Below, piece by piece: positions 35,987 to 48,132 of a stretch of DNA of 64,000 nt. A program made the translations under genes and the position numbers. The stretch spans positions 1,302,001 through 1,366,000 of the forward strand of contig VSJF01000005.1 of assembly GCA_009739215.1 (NCBI GenBank). Reading direction: 5' to 3'. The notes beneath the pieces were generated by a model. The model saw nothing but the letters and a program-made list of their open reading frames with translations. It was not told where the DNA came from and did no database searches. Source of the DNA: Floccularia luteovirens (lineage: Eukaryota; Basidiomycota; Agaricomycetes; Agaricales; Squamanitaceae). The stretch's first letter is position 1; every line of letters begins with the position of its first letter.

Positions 35987-37797
35987 TGTATGTAGAAAGG
36001 TTTGAAACAGCAGCACAGTCAGCGCTCAGCAATTTGTACCGTTGAGTTGTCATCCTCGTGGAGGCCGGGCGCAGCTGAAACGATTTTGTACTCTCCAGCA
36101 GCGTGTATACCTCATGTCACTACAAGATGGGAAGGCGGTACTTGCAATTGTGTAGGACACGTGTCTGCAGCATGGCTGATTCCTGCCGATCGTGGTCCTG
36201 TTTGTTTATAAATGCTCTGCAGTTCAAGTGCTGTGCAACACCCCAAATTTTTGGTTTTGGAGAATTTATTTGTAGAAACCTCGAGGAATTATGGGGATGT
36301 GCGGGGATGCTTGATGTGCGGATGTCATAATATGATTGGAAGGGTTATGAGAAATTAATGAACAAGACCGGTTAGATTCATTTGTTTTTCACTGTCATCG
36401 TGCAATAATACCATGGAAGCAGTCCCCTAATCTTCATAGGTAGCCCGTTTGAAACCTGTTCATTGAAATATATGTTATGTTGAGTAAAGAGAAGGGGCGT
36501 CCAATCTGTGACCTCACTTCCTAACAGTGCCAAACAAGTTTACTCTGGATAGATGCCACCGTTCTCGTTCAATTTCGAACTTGGAAGCACTAGCTGATTT
36601 AAGCTCACGAACTTGCGTTCAATCCCCAATCTAGCACCACTAGCGTCAGCCAGGTTAGTCGCTGAAACATCATTAATTTGATTCTGATTTATACCAGCTG
36701 TTCTGGCCCAGGGAAACACCGATATGGCGCAATAATGGAATTTCTTTACAGTTGGCTTTTCTTGAACAGGCACCGACTGTGGGAGTCACGAGCACAGCGC
36801 AATAAAGCTATTCATACTTGGTCAGCAGCTCTTTGCATTGAGTCCAGTGACTATTTTGCATCGACCCCATCACGAGTAACCATCGATGCTTAGAGGAGGA
36901 ATTCAATGTGGGTTTCACTCGGATCGGCTCCTCTGGTCATATGCCAATATCAATTTTCTATTGGTTGTGCCACCGAATTGTCCTTTCAGTATAATCATGA
37001 TACTTTTAGCCCGAAAGACTGAACTGAACCCAGAATCACAGATCTGGTGATCGACTAATCAGTGTCGGCGGTTATGCAATTCAACTTCAACTCGGGAACG
37101 TGAAATGAACACCTGGTCAGTTTTGAGTGTTCTCAATGTTGCTTCCGACTGTACCTCACAGCGTGGTGTGAGATGCAACGAGCTGTGGGGTTTAAGCGGT
37201 AACCGAGTGTTACTTATAAAACACCGATGTATTAGGAATGAAAGAAGGATATTGGTTGAAGCTTATGCCTTGCGGTGCGCTGTCGAGCTGATCGCAAAGC
37301 GAACTTCGCTATGACCTGATGACTTTGTTGCCAAGCCAGAATCCGAAGGTGTTGGAAACAGAACTACCCGACTCATTCGCCATATGCAGACCGACGACGA
37401 AAAGTGAGCCATGTCCTTAACTCCGCACCGGTTCCATTGATCAGACATTGGATGTCATGATGGAAGATTCATGCACATCGTATAAACTAAGCAACCTGCC
37501 AACGGCTCCAGAATGGGGCAAACAAACGTTATTCTCATAATCTGAATGAAATCGCAGCCTTTCTCTTTTCGTGCATGAGAACTCGCTTAGTTCGGTCTGG
37601 TTCAATATGAATCATTTTAGTGGGTTTCATACCCAGATTGACTTTCTATGGATGATGTTTTCCCGAAGTCCGAGCTGCCAACCGCTGCAAGATGGATTAG
37701 GATAATGGCTGAAAACAGAACGAAGCTTAGGAGTGTTGTCGTATAAAGGCCTACACATCCCTCTTTTGGGTTTTCCGTGTCTGCCTGAAAATCCCCC
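35987..37797. other. Gene-poor region with scattered coding-like pieces
   Basis: About 1.8 kb with no gene I can assemble. A minus-strand frame ending at 36540, preceded by a plausible acceptor (cccacag near 36777), encodes about 70 residues including NQNQINDVSATNLADASG. I do not recognise it and cannot join it to other exons. Two further minus frames lie near 37300-37440 and 37617-37799. Confidence 0.3.
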
Positions 37798-38577
37798 ATG
37801 GCTCAACGTACTGCTCTGTCAACGCTCCGCAATGGGCTGCTGTCTAAACGACGCGTCCATTCAACTTCAGTCAATCTTGCAGAAGTGTTATCTTCCCCCT
37901 CATCTTATCCAGAGCCCAAGGAAGTCGTTTTGTCCCCCATATTTGACATCTTCGACGTTCCCTCTAGGCTAGATGAATCCAATAAATATATGCATGGCCA
38001 ACCACAAAAACCGTCCACGTCGGCATTTAGTCTCCCTCGGCCTAGACCATTGCCCCCTTCACTACCACCCCCAATCATTTTTGACGGCCCCGCTCAACCC
38101 CGTAATGCATCGCTCGCATTTCAAAAGCAGCGCCGCAAGCTTTCAAAACCAATTTCTACCTCCCAACGACGTCATCATTCTCCTTCTGTTGCACAACCAA
38201 AACCTGCGCAACCCCTGGTACAATTATTTGAGGGACCTGCAAAGATCACCCGGTACCAGCATAAGGGAGCCGGGCCGAAATCGGTAAGAAACCCTCATGA
38301 CCTCCGATGGGTTCGCTGATGTTGATAATTGACCCGCTATTAGAAAACCTCACGAAATCATCTCGTCCTTCTCGGTCTATCCGGGGCTGTAGGACTTGCA
38401 ACAATAGCCAAAAACTTTGAGGTCACATCACCATATTTGCGATTTGACAGGATTATACCAAAACAGCAGAACACGTGAGTATTTCTCGCTTAGAACACGC
38501 GGACAAACGTTTTAACGTTTGATTTGTGTTTTAGTGCAGTGAAACGAGCTCTCCATGAGAGAAAATCCCTTAATTGA
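37798..38577 (+). CDS. Small protein, probably mitochondrial, function unknown
   Basis: The start at 37798 gives MAQRTALSTLRNGLLSKRRV, Arg-rich and free of acidic residues, like a mitochondrial targeting peptide. A Pro/Ser-rich middle follows, including LPRPRPLPPSLPPPIIFDG. Two introns (from 38284 and from 38480) join a C-terminal part with NHLVLLGLSGAVGLATIAKN, a possible membrane segment, then SPYLRFDRIIPKQQN and AVKRALHERKSLN, with the stop at 38577. About 210 residues. I do not recognise the family; a mitochondrial inner-membrane assembly or ribosome-associated factor would fit the architecture, but this is a guess. Confidence 0.65.
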
Positions 38578-38911
38578 AAGGGGAAAAAAAACTATACCAC
38601 ATAGCTGGTCTGATTCCTCAACATTTACATAATGTATTATACAAGTAAATTTAGTATCGTCGGAATATTTTTGTACACATACATGACAGGAGAACAAGGT
38701 TTTCTTTGTTGGATTCAATAAGATCTAATGTATTGAGCGCTTGTCGGGGCACAGGGCCTTCTACCACAAGGAAGACAAGTCATGAGATGTTCCTCGGAAA
38801 ATTACTACTGGGGTATGAACCAGAGTGCTCCAGAAGCTAACATAGACTGCCTTTCCAAATCAACTCTCACATCACCATTAGGTTCCCGCCGACCCTTCAC
38901 ATAAACTCTTG

Positions 38912-40507
38912 TTAGAATCGAGATCTGTTATAGATTCTATAACTCACACTCCAGATTCTACCATCTGTTACAATCCTTTGCAAGTTCGGCACCATGGCCA
39001 TCATAGAGAGAGCGTTTATTTGAGTTAAAGAGGGGCGTATTCCATTTTTGACATGCTTCTCTGTATCGACGATGACACGCAGACTAATAGAAGGTGATAA
39101 CGCCATCGAGAACGCCGACTGTACACACATTGCCAAGCTAGTGGTTAGGCAAATTTTCACAGAAGATGAAGAAATTTGTCACGAACAAGGTCTTTAATTG
39201 GTAGTGGGAGATCAAGTCTGCGAAGATGTACACACGACTTGCAGATGTCACTGATGGAAACGATTTCCACACCACATTGAATGAATGCTAGTCGTCGCAA
39301 AGAGTGTCCATATGCTTCCAGAAGTCTCTTGATGAATTGGTTACTAACCAAAGCCTCACGCTCAGGCAGTTTAATCGAGAATGAGAAGAGCTCAGGTGAA
39401 GAGGATCGAATGTATGATAGAATCGAAAAAAGAAAGGTAGGAAACGAATTTTGTGAAGATGGATATCTTGCATCTATTGAGAGGTTACGAAGGTATATGA
39501 GTGGATGTGCAGGCAAACAGAGGAGTCGCGGATGTTCCTTGAGCCAGTTTACTATCTTGTGAGTATAGGGCCTGACTCAATGGAGATGGAATCATAACTA
39601 ACCGAGGTACTCAATGAAAGACTCTCTAGAAGTGGAGTATGAGAGACGAGATTATTAAGTATGGATACATGATCAACTTTTGGACAGCCAACAATATGAA
39701 GCGCCCGCAGTTCGTGTAATTCAGTGAGCGCAGACAGAACAATATCCTCACTCAGACCGTCTGTCATCTGTAAAATTGCCTGTTCGGACACATAACACTG
39801 TAAGAAACTAGTGACCCAACTCACAAAAACAGTGAGACTCGTCAAAGACTTTTTTAACGACGCGAACCATTTTGGTAGAATGTTAATCACATTCCAGGAA
39901 GCAAATTCCAGCGTAATGTCCCGCAAACCCCTAATTCTGACCAAATTATCGGTCTGATCTGCAGCTAAATTCGCATAGGCCCGAAATGTTGACAACATCT
40001 CCTTCTCTCTCAGAGAGTCAAGGGAACGATGTAGAATACTTGGTACTGAGCACTTAAAAGCTCTGAGATTGTGACACAGTGCAACGGCGTCAATACACTC
40101 CCGAGCAAAATCCAATCCAGGTCGGTTGTATATCATTGGGATTGTACGGATTTCTGGATTATTTTATACTCAATCTGTTCGGCTCTTTCATATATAAAAT
40201 ACGAGGACAATGCACCTACAGTACGAACATGAACGGCGAGCTCGGGACGAGCTAGGAGCGTTGCAAATGGAGAGCTAACACGACCCTACAGAGTAATACA
40301 TCAGAGAAGAGCAGAAAATTGAGATGGGGACCAGCAACCCACGGTATAAAGTCCCCTCTTGTGATATGAGAGTGTATGATAGAGCTTTGGTGTCACGGCA
40401 GCCGAGAAAGAACGACTGACCAGTGCAACCGAAGGAAGATCATGACCAGAAAGATATGCAAATATCAGCTCTAGGACATCAAGATTCAAGTTATCTGCGG
40501 AAACCAT
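38912..40507 (-). CDS. F-box protein with leucine-rich C-terminal region
   Basis: A putative substrate adaptor for an SCF ubiquitin ligase. The start at 40507 gives MVSADNLNLDVLELIFAYLS, then GHDLPSVALVSRSFSAAVTP, a recognisable F-box. An intron joins exon 1 to GRVSSPFATLLARPELAVHV, the usual linker in mushroom F-box proteins. Irregular leucine-rich segments follow (LVRIRGLRDITLEFASWNVI, LTELHELRALHIVGCPKVDH, CVHLRRLDLPLPIKDL). The last exon ends SVSYRIYNRSRF, with the stop at 38912. About 480 residues. Agaricomycetes have hundreds of such genes; the target is unknown. It lies 164 bases downstream of the USP25/28-like gene on the same strand, which also belongs to the ubiquitin system, though the link may be chance. 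Confidence 0.78.
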
Positions 40508-40671
40508 CTGGAAAATATGTTTTATTGAGAAAATTGGTGCGGTTCCCAGCAGACGTTACTACGAAGGCCTGACAAAGTTTGGACTCAAAGCCAATAGAGT
40601 CAACAACAATCATGCACAAATAAATCTCAATCCGGTGAACTGGCAAAAAAGTCTTTTTACAGTGATTGTTG

Positions 40672-43187
40672 TTACATAAATCCACCACTTCCAGTTCCGT
40701 GGTCAGGGTGCCACGCATCACTTGCCATTGGATCATCTCTGGGATGCTTCGATTCATCTGCCGGCAATTCCTGCGAGAAAGCCTCAAGGAACGTTTTATT
40801 ATGCGCCTCGATTGGATCCTGAAAGCATGTGTAAAGGAAGTTTTTCACGGGATGAAAATATACGTACAGTAAAGACTTGTGGCCATTGAACAGGTTTTTG
40901 TAGTTCCTCCTTGGGAAGGTGTCGACTGTAAAGAACTAGATATGGTCCCGCATCAAGATGCAAGCCCGTCGGATCAGTGAGAACAGTCTCCTCGGGTACC
41001 TGTCAAATAGGGGATTAGATGAACCAATCACAAGGAAATTTATGTCAACCTCGGTGACAATGTGATCCACCGTCTTCCACCATATGCCGTGATAGTCTTG
41101 AACATATGAGTAAATTTGCTTCCTTCCAGGAAGGCCAGTATGCATAAGGACTGCACGAAGGTCGTACTAGCGTGACTCATTAAAATGACAACCACACAAA
41201 TATGGGGGTTTATAACTGACGCGGTACTTCTGTAATTCTGGACAATCAAACACTGTTGAAAGATCCGTTTCAAGTTGTTCTATTCTTCGTTCAATATCTG
41301 ATTATTTCGGCGTTGGAAAAGGAGAAAAGTATGTTGCATTTGAAAAGCTTGCCTTGCACTTTTGCGGATATAGCTTCCAGTATATTCCTGAGAGATCCTT
41401 TCATATGATTAATGGTTTCATTGCGGTCAGCATCCCCTTTTGCATCAGCAACATGATCATAATAGTCTATCGCCGCTCTGAGGTCTTTCAATGTATCCCT
41501 GTCCTATAAACGCGGTTACAGCGAGTGAAATGGACGCCATAAATTGAACCACGGACATTGTGTCGAGTGAGTGTTTCTTTTTGAAACCTAAGATTTGATA
41601 TTCCGGCTAATAGCTCGCGCTCATGTGCTCTTTTATTGTTCGCCAATTCCAGGTTATGGAAAAGAAACTGATCTAGACAAACGGTTTTCGGATAGACAAA
41701 TAAATCCAAGGATGTTTTAGTTTTAGTTTTATTAGGCATGCGCTTGAGCTGAAATCCAACAAATTCCGCCGTATCGAAGATCACGTCGTGGGCTGAACCA
41801 TTTTCATGGAATCTAGACAAAGTAGCCGCAAGGCACGAGACAAGGTCATTTGGCGTTCCTTCACTACTGAACTCGACAGTTACAACGTTCCCGATAGCTT
41901 GGTCTCTTCGAGTTGTTCGAGGCATTCGGTCGTTTAGAACCACGTGACCATGTGTAAAGCTAAAAAGTCGCGAGCTGTCAAATGAATAAGTCAGTTAATG
42001 TAGAATTGTCTATAACTATAGAAATACTCAGGTGCATCTTCTGACTCCTTTTGTTCATTGATATGTCCCTCGACGAGGACACCTATTGTTCGAACAAAAT
42101 CTACGTTGGGATATAAGATACCGTTATCAACCACAACATAATTTTTTAGTAGTACCTTGTGATATAATGACAACTGACTCAGTATCTTTCAGGGGATCAG
42201 CTCTCAGAGAAGGTAAAACTTCAGCATCAACAATGGCAGATAAATGTGCAAGGTCCATATTAGCAAATAGCTCGATCAAGTTCCATATTGCTCGTGCTTG
42301 GCAGGATAAATTTTAAACACTTAAATGTATAGGTGCTTTCAGGTACCTACCTGGCGATGCCCGGGGCAAATTCACGTCAATATCGGGTAGATGGAGACTT
42401 GCGACCGCCGCACGGACTTGAGGAACAAAGTAAAGAGCTTGTAAAACCTGTAAAATATGTCAGGCGTAGATTTATGAATAGTGGGGATGATGGAATATAC
42501 CAGAGCAGCATAAGCAAGTGATGGGACTTCTGGACGCAAAGCTACCGGACTATGGTACACGAGGTTCAACATACAGTGAAATCAAATCAAAACATAACCA
42601 CAAACCGTCCTCCTTCTCGCACAGTATCTGTCCAAGGCAAACTATGCGACTCCTCGAAAGCAAAGTCATTCAGACTTGCTTGGATTGCATCATTCAGAGT
42701 CTGATCTTCGTTCAGTGCCCCAGTGTTCACTTGCACCTAAAGGAATGTACATGTATTTCATACTGCAAGTAATTGACAACGGCCTTACGTTTGACGGAAC
42801 CATTTGCCAAGCGGGATCTGGGGCACGTTCGCTCGGCCCAAACTTGGGCTCAGGTTGAGATGTTTCCATTGACATTTTCAAAGCGCGGCTATATTCGTCA
42901 TCGTCCGATGTAAGATCAATAACAGAAGATGCAGGAGCCGGAGTAGCTTGTGGGATTTTCGGTGTATTGTAGTGAACATCTTGAACAGGTTGTCCATGTG
43001 GGGGTGTCCAATCGGTATCCTCTCCTCTATCCCCAGACAATATCGCATCTGCGGCCTTTTCCATATCACCCTTATGTTTTCGCAACACTCTCCGAGCCAC
43101 CTCTGAATCAACGGCGTCACCCATCATCATTGTAAGCAATTCCACATTTTCAGTCTCTTGTATCTGCTCTTGGTTGGTGAGCTGCAT
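40672..43187 (-). CDS. USP25/28-like protein with UBA- and UIM-like N-terminus; catalytic Cys and His apparently replaced
   Basis: The start at 43187 gives a UBA-like segment (VARRVLRKHKGDMEKAADAI) and a UIM-like acidic helix (SSVIDLTSDDDEYSRALKMS). After FEESHSLPWTDTVREGGR the USP domain begins. Where active enzymes have a GNTCW-type motif, this one has RPEVPSLAYAALVLQALYFV; the aligned Cys position is Ala (42513-42515). The later region has VIFDTAEFVGFQLKRMP and VCLDQFLFHNLELANNKRAH, which match the USP25/28 fold in order. In the His box, MHTGLPGRKQIYSYV has Gln (41116-41118) in place of the catalytic His, while the downstream Asp in KTVDHIVTEV is kept. The end is MASDAWHPDHGTGSGGFM, with the stop at 40672. 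About 650 residues. It is likely a ubiquitin-binding pseudo-deubiquitinase. Confidence 0.82.
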
Positions 43188-43343
43188 CCTGTCTTATGTG
43201 CAGTCGGTCCTGAGCGTGAAGGCTATCAGGGATTAACGAAAATGAGATGAACCTCAGTAAACTACATCATTTTATTTCCAAGTATTACTGATTGTCATCC
43301 CTTTGTGACAGAAACAATCCTGTCACGCTTGAGCTTAAAGCCT

Positions 43344-46016
43344 TTAACCTTGTCCATCTTCATCACCATAAGAATTACTTTTATGCTTTGGTGTAAATAT
43401 CCAAGAGGGAGGTGCGGGTCCCAAAAACATTTCGGATATCCTTACCCAGTCCCTGCTGTCTCCACTTGCTAGAAGTGTTTCTACGTGCATTTTAGTTGTC
43501 ATTCTTGGACAGTCCATCTACTGCTCACCTAGATCACTCCGGCCACGAAAAGCGGGAGCTCTATCATTAATCCTGCCAGGAAGCCGCTCCAGAAGCCCGA
43601 TCGGAATGTAACGATACTGGAATGACAGCGATTCACACAAGTAGCGCCTTGTCGTGTTGACGCCCGTTGTATCAGAACCAAAATGACTGCAAATGGGTAA
43701 GTATCTGTGGATTAGTTTATATAATCAATTCTCACTTTAGTCCATATTCAGCAAACTGGATTACAGCCAATAAGTCATTTTTTGGAAAATAGTCGAGAAA
43801 AATAATTCCACCTGTCTGATATGCTCAAGGCGTTCCCGAGCGCTAATGTCCCATTCCTTATGTTCTTTTATTTCTGTAAAAATCCAAGGTTTAATCAATG
43901 CGCCTCTTCCGATCATTATTCCATCAACACTAGTTTGCTCTATATGCTCCCAGTAGTCCTGCGACGAGAAGCAATCCCCTCCCCCAAATATCGGAACAGG
44001 TGGTACTAGTGTGAACAATTGAATTATGAGCCAGCAGACCCAAAAGACCCAAATAACGTACAGTCGTCATCTGCTTCCTTGGCACGAACCGCTTGAACAC
44101 ATTCCTTGATATAGTCCCAGTCTGCAAGTCGCGTATACCTCTGCTGACGGGTTCTGCCGTGGAGCTTCGGTAATACTTAGTCATTTAAAGGTGTTATTCA
44201 ATTGTGCCCCACCGTGATGCAGCCAGCCTTCCACTCTGTAGAGATCCGGGGCATCAATTTGTGAGCAGTATTGCGTCCGTCTTTAACCCCTGTCCTTAGC
44301 TTTACCGTTACCGGAATCTCCCCAAGTGCTATATTCATTCCTGTGATCATTTTGCCTAGTTTGCCAGGAGCGTCGAGGACTAAGTATGAGAAGTCAAACC
44401 CGAGTGTCAATATATAGCTAAACGATACCCACGGGCAGAACCACTCCCTGTTTTGAACACAAGATCAATTGGACATCCACAATTGATGTCTACAAAATCG
44501 ACATTGCCGGAACATTCTTTTGCGATTGCTTCGGCGACGGGTACAAGTGTAGATGGTTTGCTTCCAGCAACTTGGATGCCAAAAACAGACTCAGAAGGGT
44601 GTCGTCGTACTAGGGACCACTCTTCTTTCGAACCAGCTAAAAATGAGCTGGCCAATCCCACTGGTATATGGATTCAGAAGGTGAACCAATGAATTGGCTT
44701 TTGACATACTCTCTCCGCAGGTTATGTCGGCACCATATTGAACACACAGCCGACGGAAAGGCTAAAGAAGGTCTAGATTAGTGGAGAAGTCAGGGAACTG
44801 ATTCCTAGACATACGAGATTTCCAACTGTAGTAAGAGGGGCTAGGTCTTCCTTATGACATCAATGCATGCTTCATCTTATAGACAGCATGTGACCTACAA
44901 GTCTTTCCTGTCCAATTCAATCGCTTTTTCTCTGAAAATCGCATGGGAACGTCAGGTGTATCGACTTGTGACATTGTATCATTCTCGGTCCCAGCGGGAG
45001 TTGATGATATGATCTCGGAGACGTGATTGTCACTTGGGTTCGCTGTTGGGTTGTCCAATGCTCCTTTAACGGTTAACTGCTCAGGTGTCTCCTTGACCTT
45101 TTCGTTTTCCTCCGCCAGGCGGAGGCTTTGTAGGTATTGATCACTTATTGGAAACTTATACTGTTCGGATGTCTAAGTCACCCCGGGCAACGAGATCAAA
45201 AAGATAGTCTTTACTTTTTTGGATCGCAGAAGCTTTTGCACATCGGCACCAATGAAATTTACTTCGTGTGAGGTCAGAGCTACTTGTGCTTTCCTGTTCT
45301 CGTCTTGAGCGATGATGATATTCCCGTCATCGTCTGCTCGAAAATGACCACCAAGGAATCTGCATTTAAAGCCATACCTTATTTTTCGCCACTGATCAAT
45401 TCATATCATTCGCGGCTCATCGATATACTTACCTGCATTCTCCCGTCTCAGCGAAGATAGGACAAGACGTACTTGTATCTAGGCAATTATATTGTGGATG
45501 AGGGGTTGCAATCGTTGTATCGGGAATAAAAGGCTCAGAGTCTGATATTTTATCAACCGTAAGGATGCTGATATCTTGCGGCTTGGCTGCTAAGTACATG
45601 GGGATATCATGTGTGAACCGACAACTATGGTGAAAAGCATAAGTTGGACAAAAATTCATTCTATATAAACAACTCACCGATCCCCGAACTCGCATATAAC
45701 ACCATTTGCAACTTTCCAGCACAAGTCAAGTTCATCCCGTACTTTACCAAACCGTCGACCTTTGTTCGCACCACGTTGAGCTTTTCTCCTCTCTTTCGTA
45801 GATTTTCTGGATCCATGTTCATCTTTGTTCGAATCCCGCGTATCTCTATGGGCATGTCCTGTATTTCCCTCTGCCGCATCATCATCTGGTAGTGCGTTTG
45901 CATTTGGTGTTACTGATAGTAAATATCTGAACCCTAGTCAGCGTATGAAGGAGCCCCAGTATTGTACTTACAACTTACTCGGATTTCACTGGTGCAGTAC
46001 CCGCAGAATAAGACAT
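43344..46016 (-). CDS. DUS3: tRNA-dihydrouridine(47) synthase
   Basis: This flavoenzyme reduces U47 of cytosolic tRNAs (and some mRNA sites) to dihydrouridine. The start at 46016 gives [13 protein letters not shown] joined to [17 protein letters not shown] basic stretch precedes the CCCH zinc fingers: [20 protein letters not shown], and later [10 protein letters not shown] with [13 protein letters not shown]. The TIM-barrel domain begins [20 protein letters not shown], then [75 protein letters not shown] and [16 protein letters not shown]. The NCGCPID motif holds the catalytic Cys. It ends [11 protein letters not shown], with the stop at 43344. About 700 residues, near ten introns. It is 156 bases upstream of the next minus-strand gene. 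Confidence 0.95.
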
Positions 46017-46412
46017 TTTGATTATTTTGTTAGTATCTGCTGTGGAAGAAAAGAGTCATTTAATCAGTGGGTCACAATTACGTGACATCCGAGGACATGT
46101 GACAATCCCAGTTAAGATAAGATAAGATCCTTATACGAAACGGCTGTTCCAGGGTCAAATTTTCGCGTGCCACTTGCCGTTTCAATATTCCCTATCATCT
46201 CCATAATAGTATGTGTAATTCATTTTTTAATCACTTTTGAACTTAGTTGAAAACAGAATATATCTATCAATGCATATTTTTGTTTGACAGGTTGCTTCTA
46301 AATGGTGATAAGATACCGTCCACTCCTTGTTGATACAAACGGAATTTGTTATACCCGATAATCCAACCCAGTCAACGTTGGACATCTCGACTATTTATTA
46401 TTCTCTAATTAT

Positions 46413-48132
46413 CTACTCTGCTTTATAGCTGGTATCGACACGGTACTCATCAGCAGGCCTGCGGAGGGCATGACCGTAGCGATTACGATAGAAGAGGACA
46501 TTGCCTATAGAATAACCGGGTCAGCATCTGGAAGAGGGAGAATGGACAGTTATTTACCTTCATCCTCAACAAACTGGCAGAAATTGTAGTTATCCCAGAG
46601 AGCCTTGAATGCTGGGGCATCAGAGGAGACATAATAGTCGCCAATGAAAGCTTTCAAGTGTTGGGTAGCTTCGGGGCCATGGTAGAACGGCATTTTGGGG
46701 AAGAACTACAGCAATGTAAGTAGATTGTTAACTGATCTGTACTCGCATTCTTACATGGTGGATGACGTGATAGTGAGCGACGTCATGGAGGAAGAAGCGA
46801 CCTTGCCATCCCAAGAAGGGCCTATCGACGGTTGCAGCAGCACCACGCTGGAAGTTCCATTCCTTACCACGGTAGTGGGGCATAACTGGGTCGGTGTGGT
46901 GCAAGTAAGTGATCATGATGACTGAAAAAAATATATTTGATTTAGTCTTTTCAATTTATATTTTCAGCTAATGAGACTTACACCAATGAGTAACTTCAAG
47001 CCAGGGAATGCCATAGTACTTGATGACATCAGCTGCTCCCCAGACAGAGCTCGAGTAAACGACACCCCAAACCATGAACGCAATTCCGAGGTTGGACATG
47101 ATGACAGCATTGCGTTGTGCTTTAGTGAAGAGGATGGAGTTGGCTGTGATAATATGTTTATTTCAAGTATAAGGGCAAGGGTGAATATTAACTCACGATC
47201 GAAGTGGTTCGTCCATTTAGGGTATGTCTTCTGTCCTGAGACATTGAACACTGATACCAAAATGAAATCGCGTAATTACACTATTAACCGTTAAAACTTA
47301 CGGAGATAAGCCGGGAATGCAAGAAGTTGTTGGCGGATCAACATGTACAACGTGAAAATCGGAGTGTCGCCTAAAATTTCTTCATAATCGAGGCTGGGGT
47401 CACCCTCTTTCGGAAGGCCAAGATCGGAACGAGTTTTGGGAACATAAACCTCGTCGCGCTCCATGGAGGCATGGTTACTGTGATGACGGTGGTGAGAGAT
47501 CTTCCAGCTAAAGTATGGAGTCCAGAGGAAGGTGTGGGTAACCTATGAAGATATTCAGCTTATTATGACTGGGGCAGTCCAGACATAAACTCACAAATCC
47601 AATGATATCATTGACTATTTTATGGTCAGAGAATGCACCATGGCCGCACTGGGAAAACCATCAGGACGGAGGAATATGATATGAAAGTCTTGAGGTATCA
47701 CCTCGTGACCAATGACCCAAATACCAGTGAAAATAAGACCTTGGAACCACCAACTAAAAAAAGAAAGAGGTAAGTTCAAAGTTCTCGGGAGAATATTTGA
47801 ACACCTACTAAAGGCACCAGGCACTCCAGCGAGCCACCTCCGCACCGAGAGGGGTAACGGCTTCTCGAATGGCTGTTTGCTTAAAGTAGGGGTCGATGTA
47901 TGTTGCAAGAGACCAGACAGCAGCAGCCATTAAAAGATCCCGGGCCAAATAAGATAAACCCCTTGGGGTATGGCGAACAAAGAGTTGGGCTGGAATAGCA
48001 TCTCTAATTTCTTTAAGGGACCTGCCGATGTGTTTAATTTCATGGACGGAAAACATGCAAGAAGCTACGTTACCAGGGCATAGGAGTGTATGGTGGGAGT
48101 TCATCTTCAGAATACTTGGTTGGGGCACCCAT
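46413..48132 (-). CDS. FAD2: Delta-12 fatty acid desaturase, paralogue 1
   Basis: This endoplasmic-reticulum enzyme turns oleoyl into linoleoyl chains using a di-iron centre. I chose the start at 48132 because splicing gives [20 protein letters not shown] then [16 protein letters not shown], the family's usual N-terminus; upstream in-frame ATGs meet a stop. The His boxes are complete after splicing: [31 protein letters not shown], and [20 protein letters not shown]. Membrane segments flank them ([30 protein letters not shown]). The end is [11 protein letters not shown], with the stop at 46413. About 410 residues, about eight introns. Divergent paralogue 2 starts at 50241. Confidence 0.94.

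Noticed and set aside
37617..37799. 60-codon minus frame with a hydrophobic segment
   Set aside because: It lies antisense to the start of a better-supported gene, has no family match, and no upstream or downstream exons. Kept only as a low-interest note.
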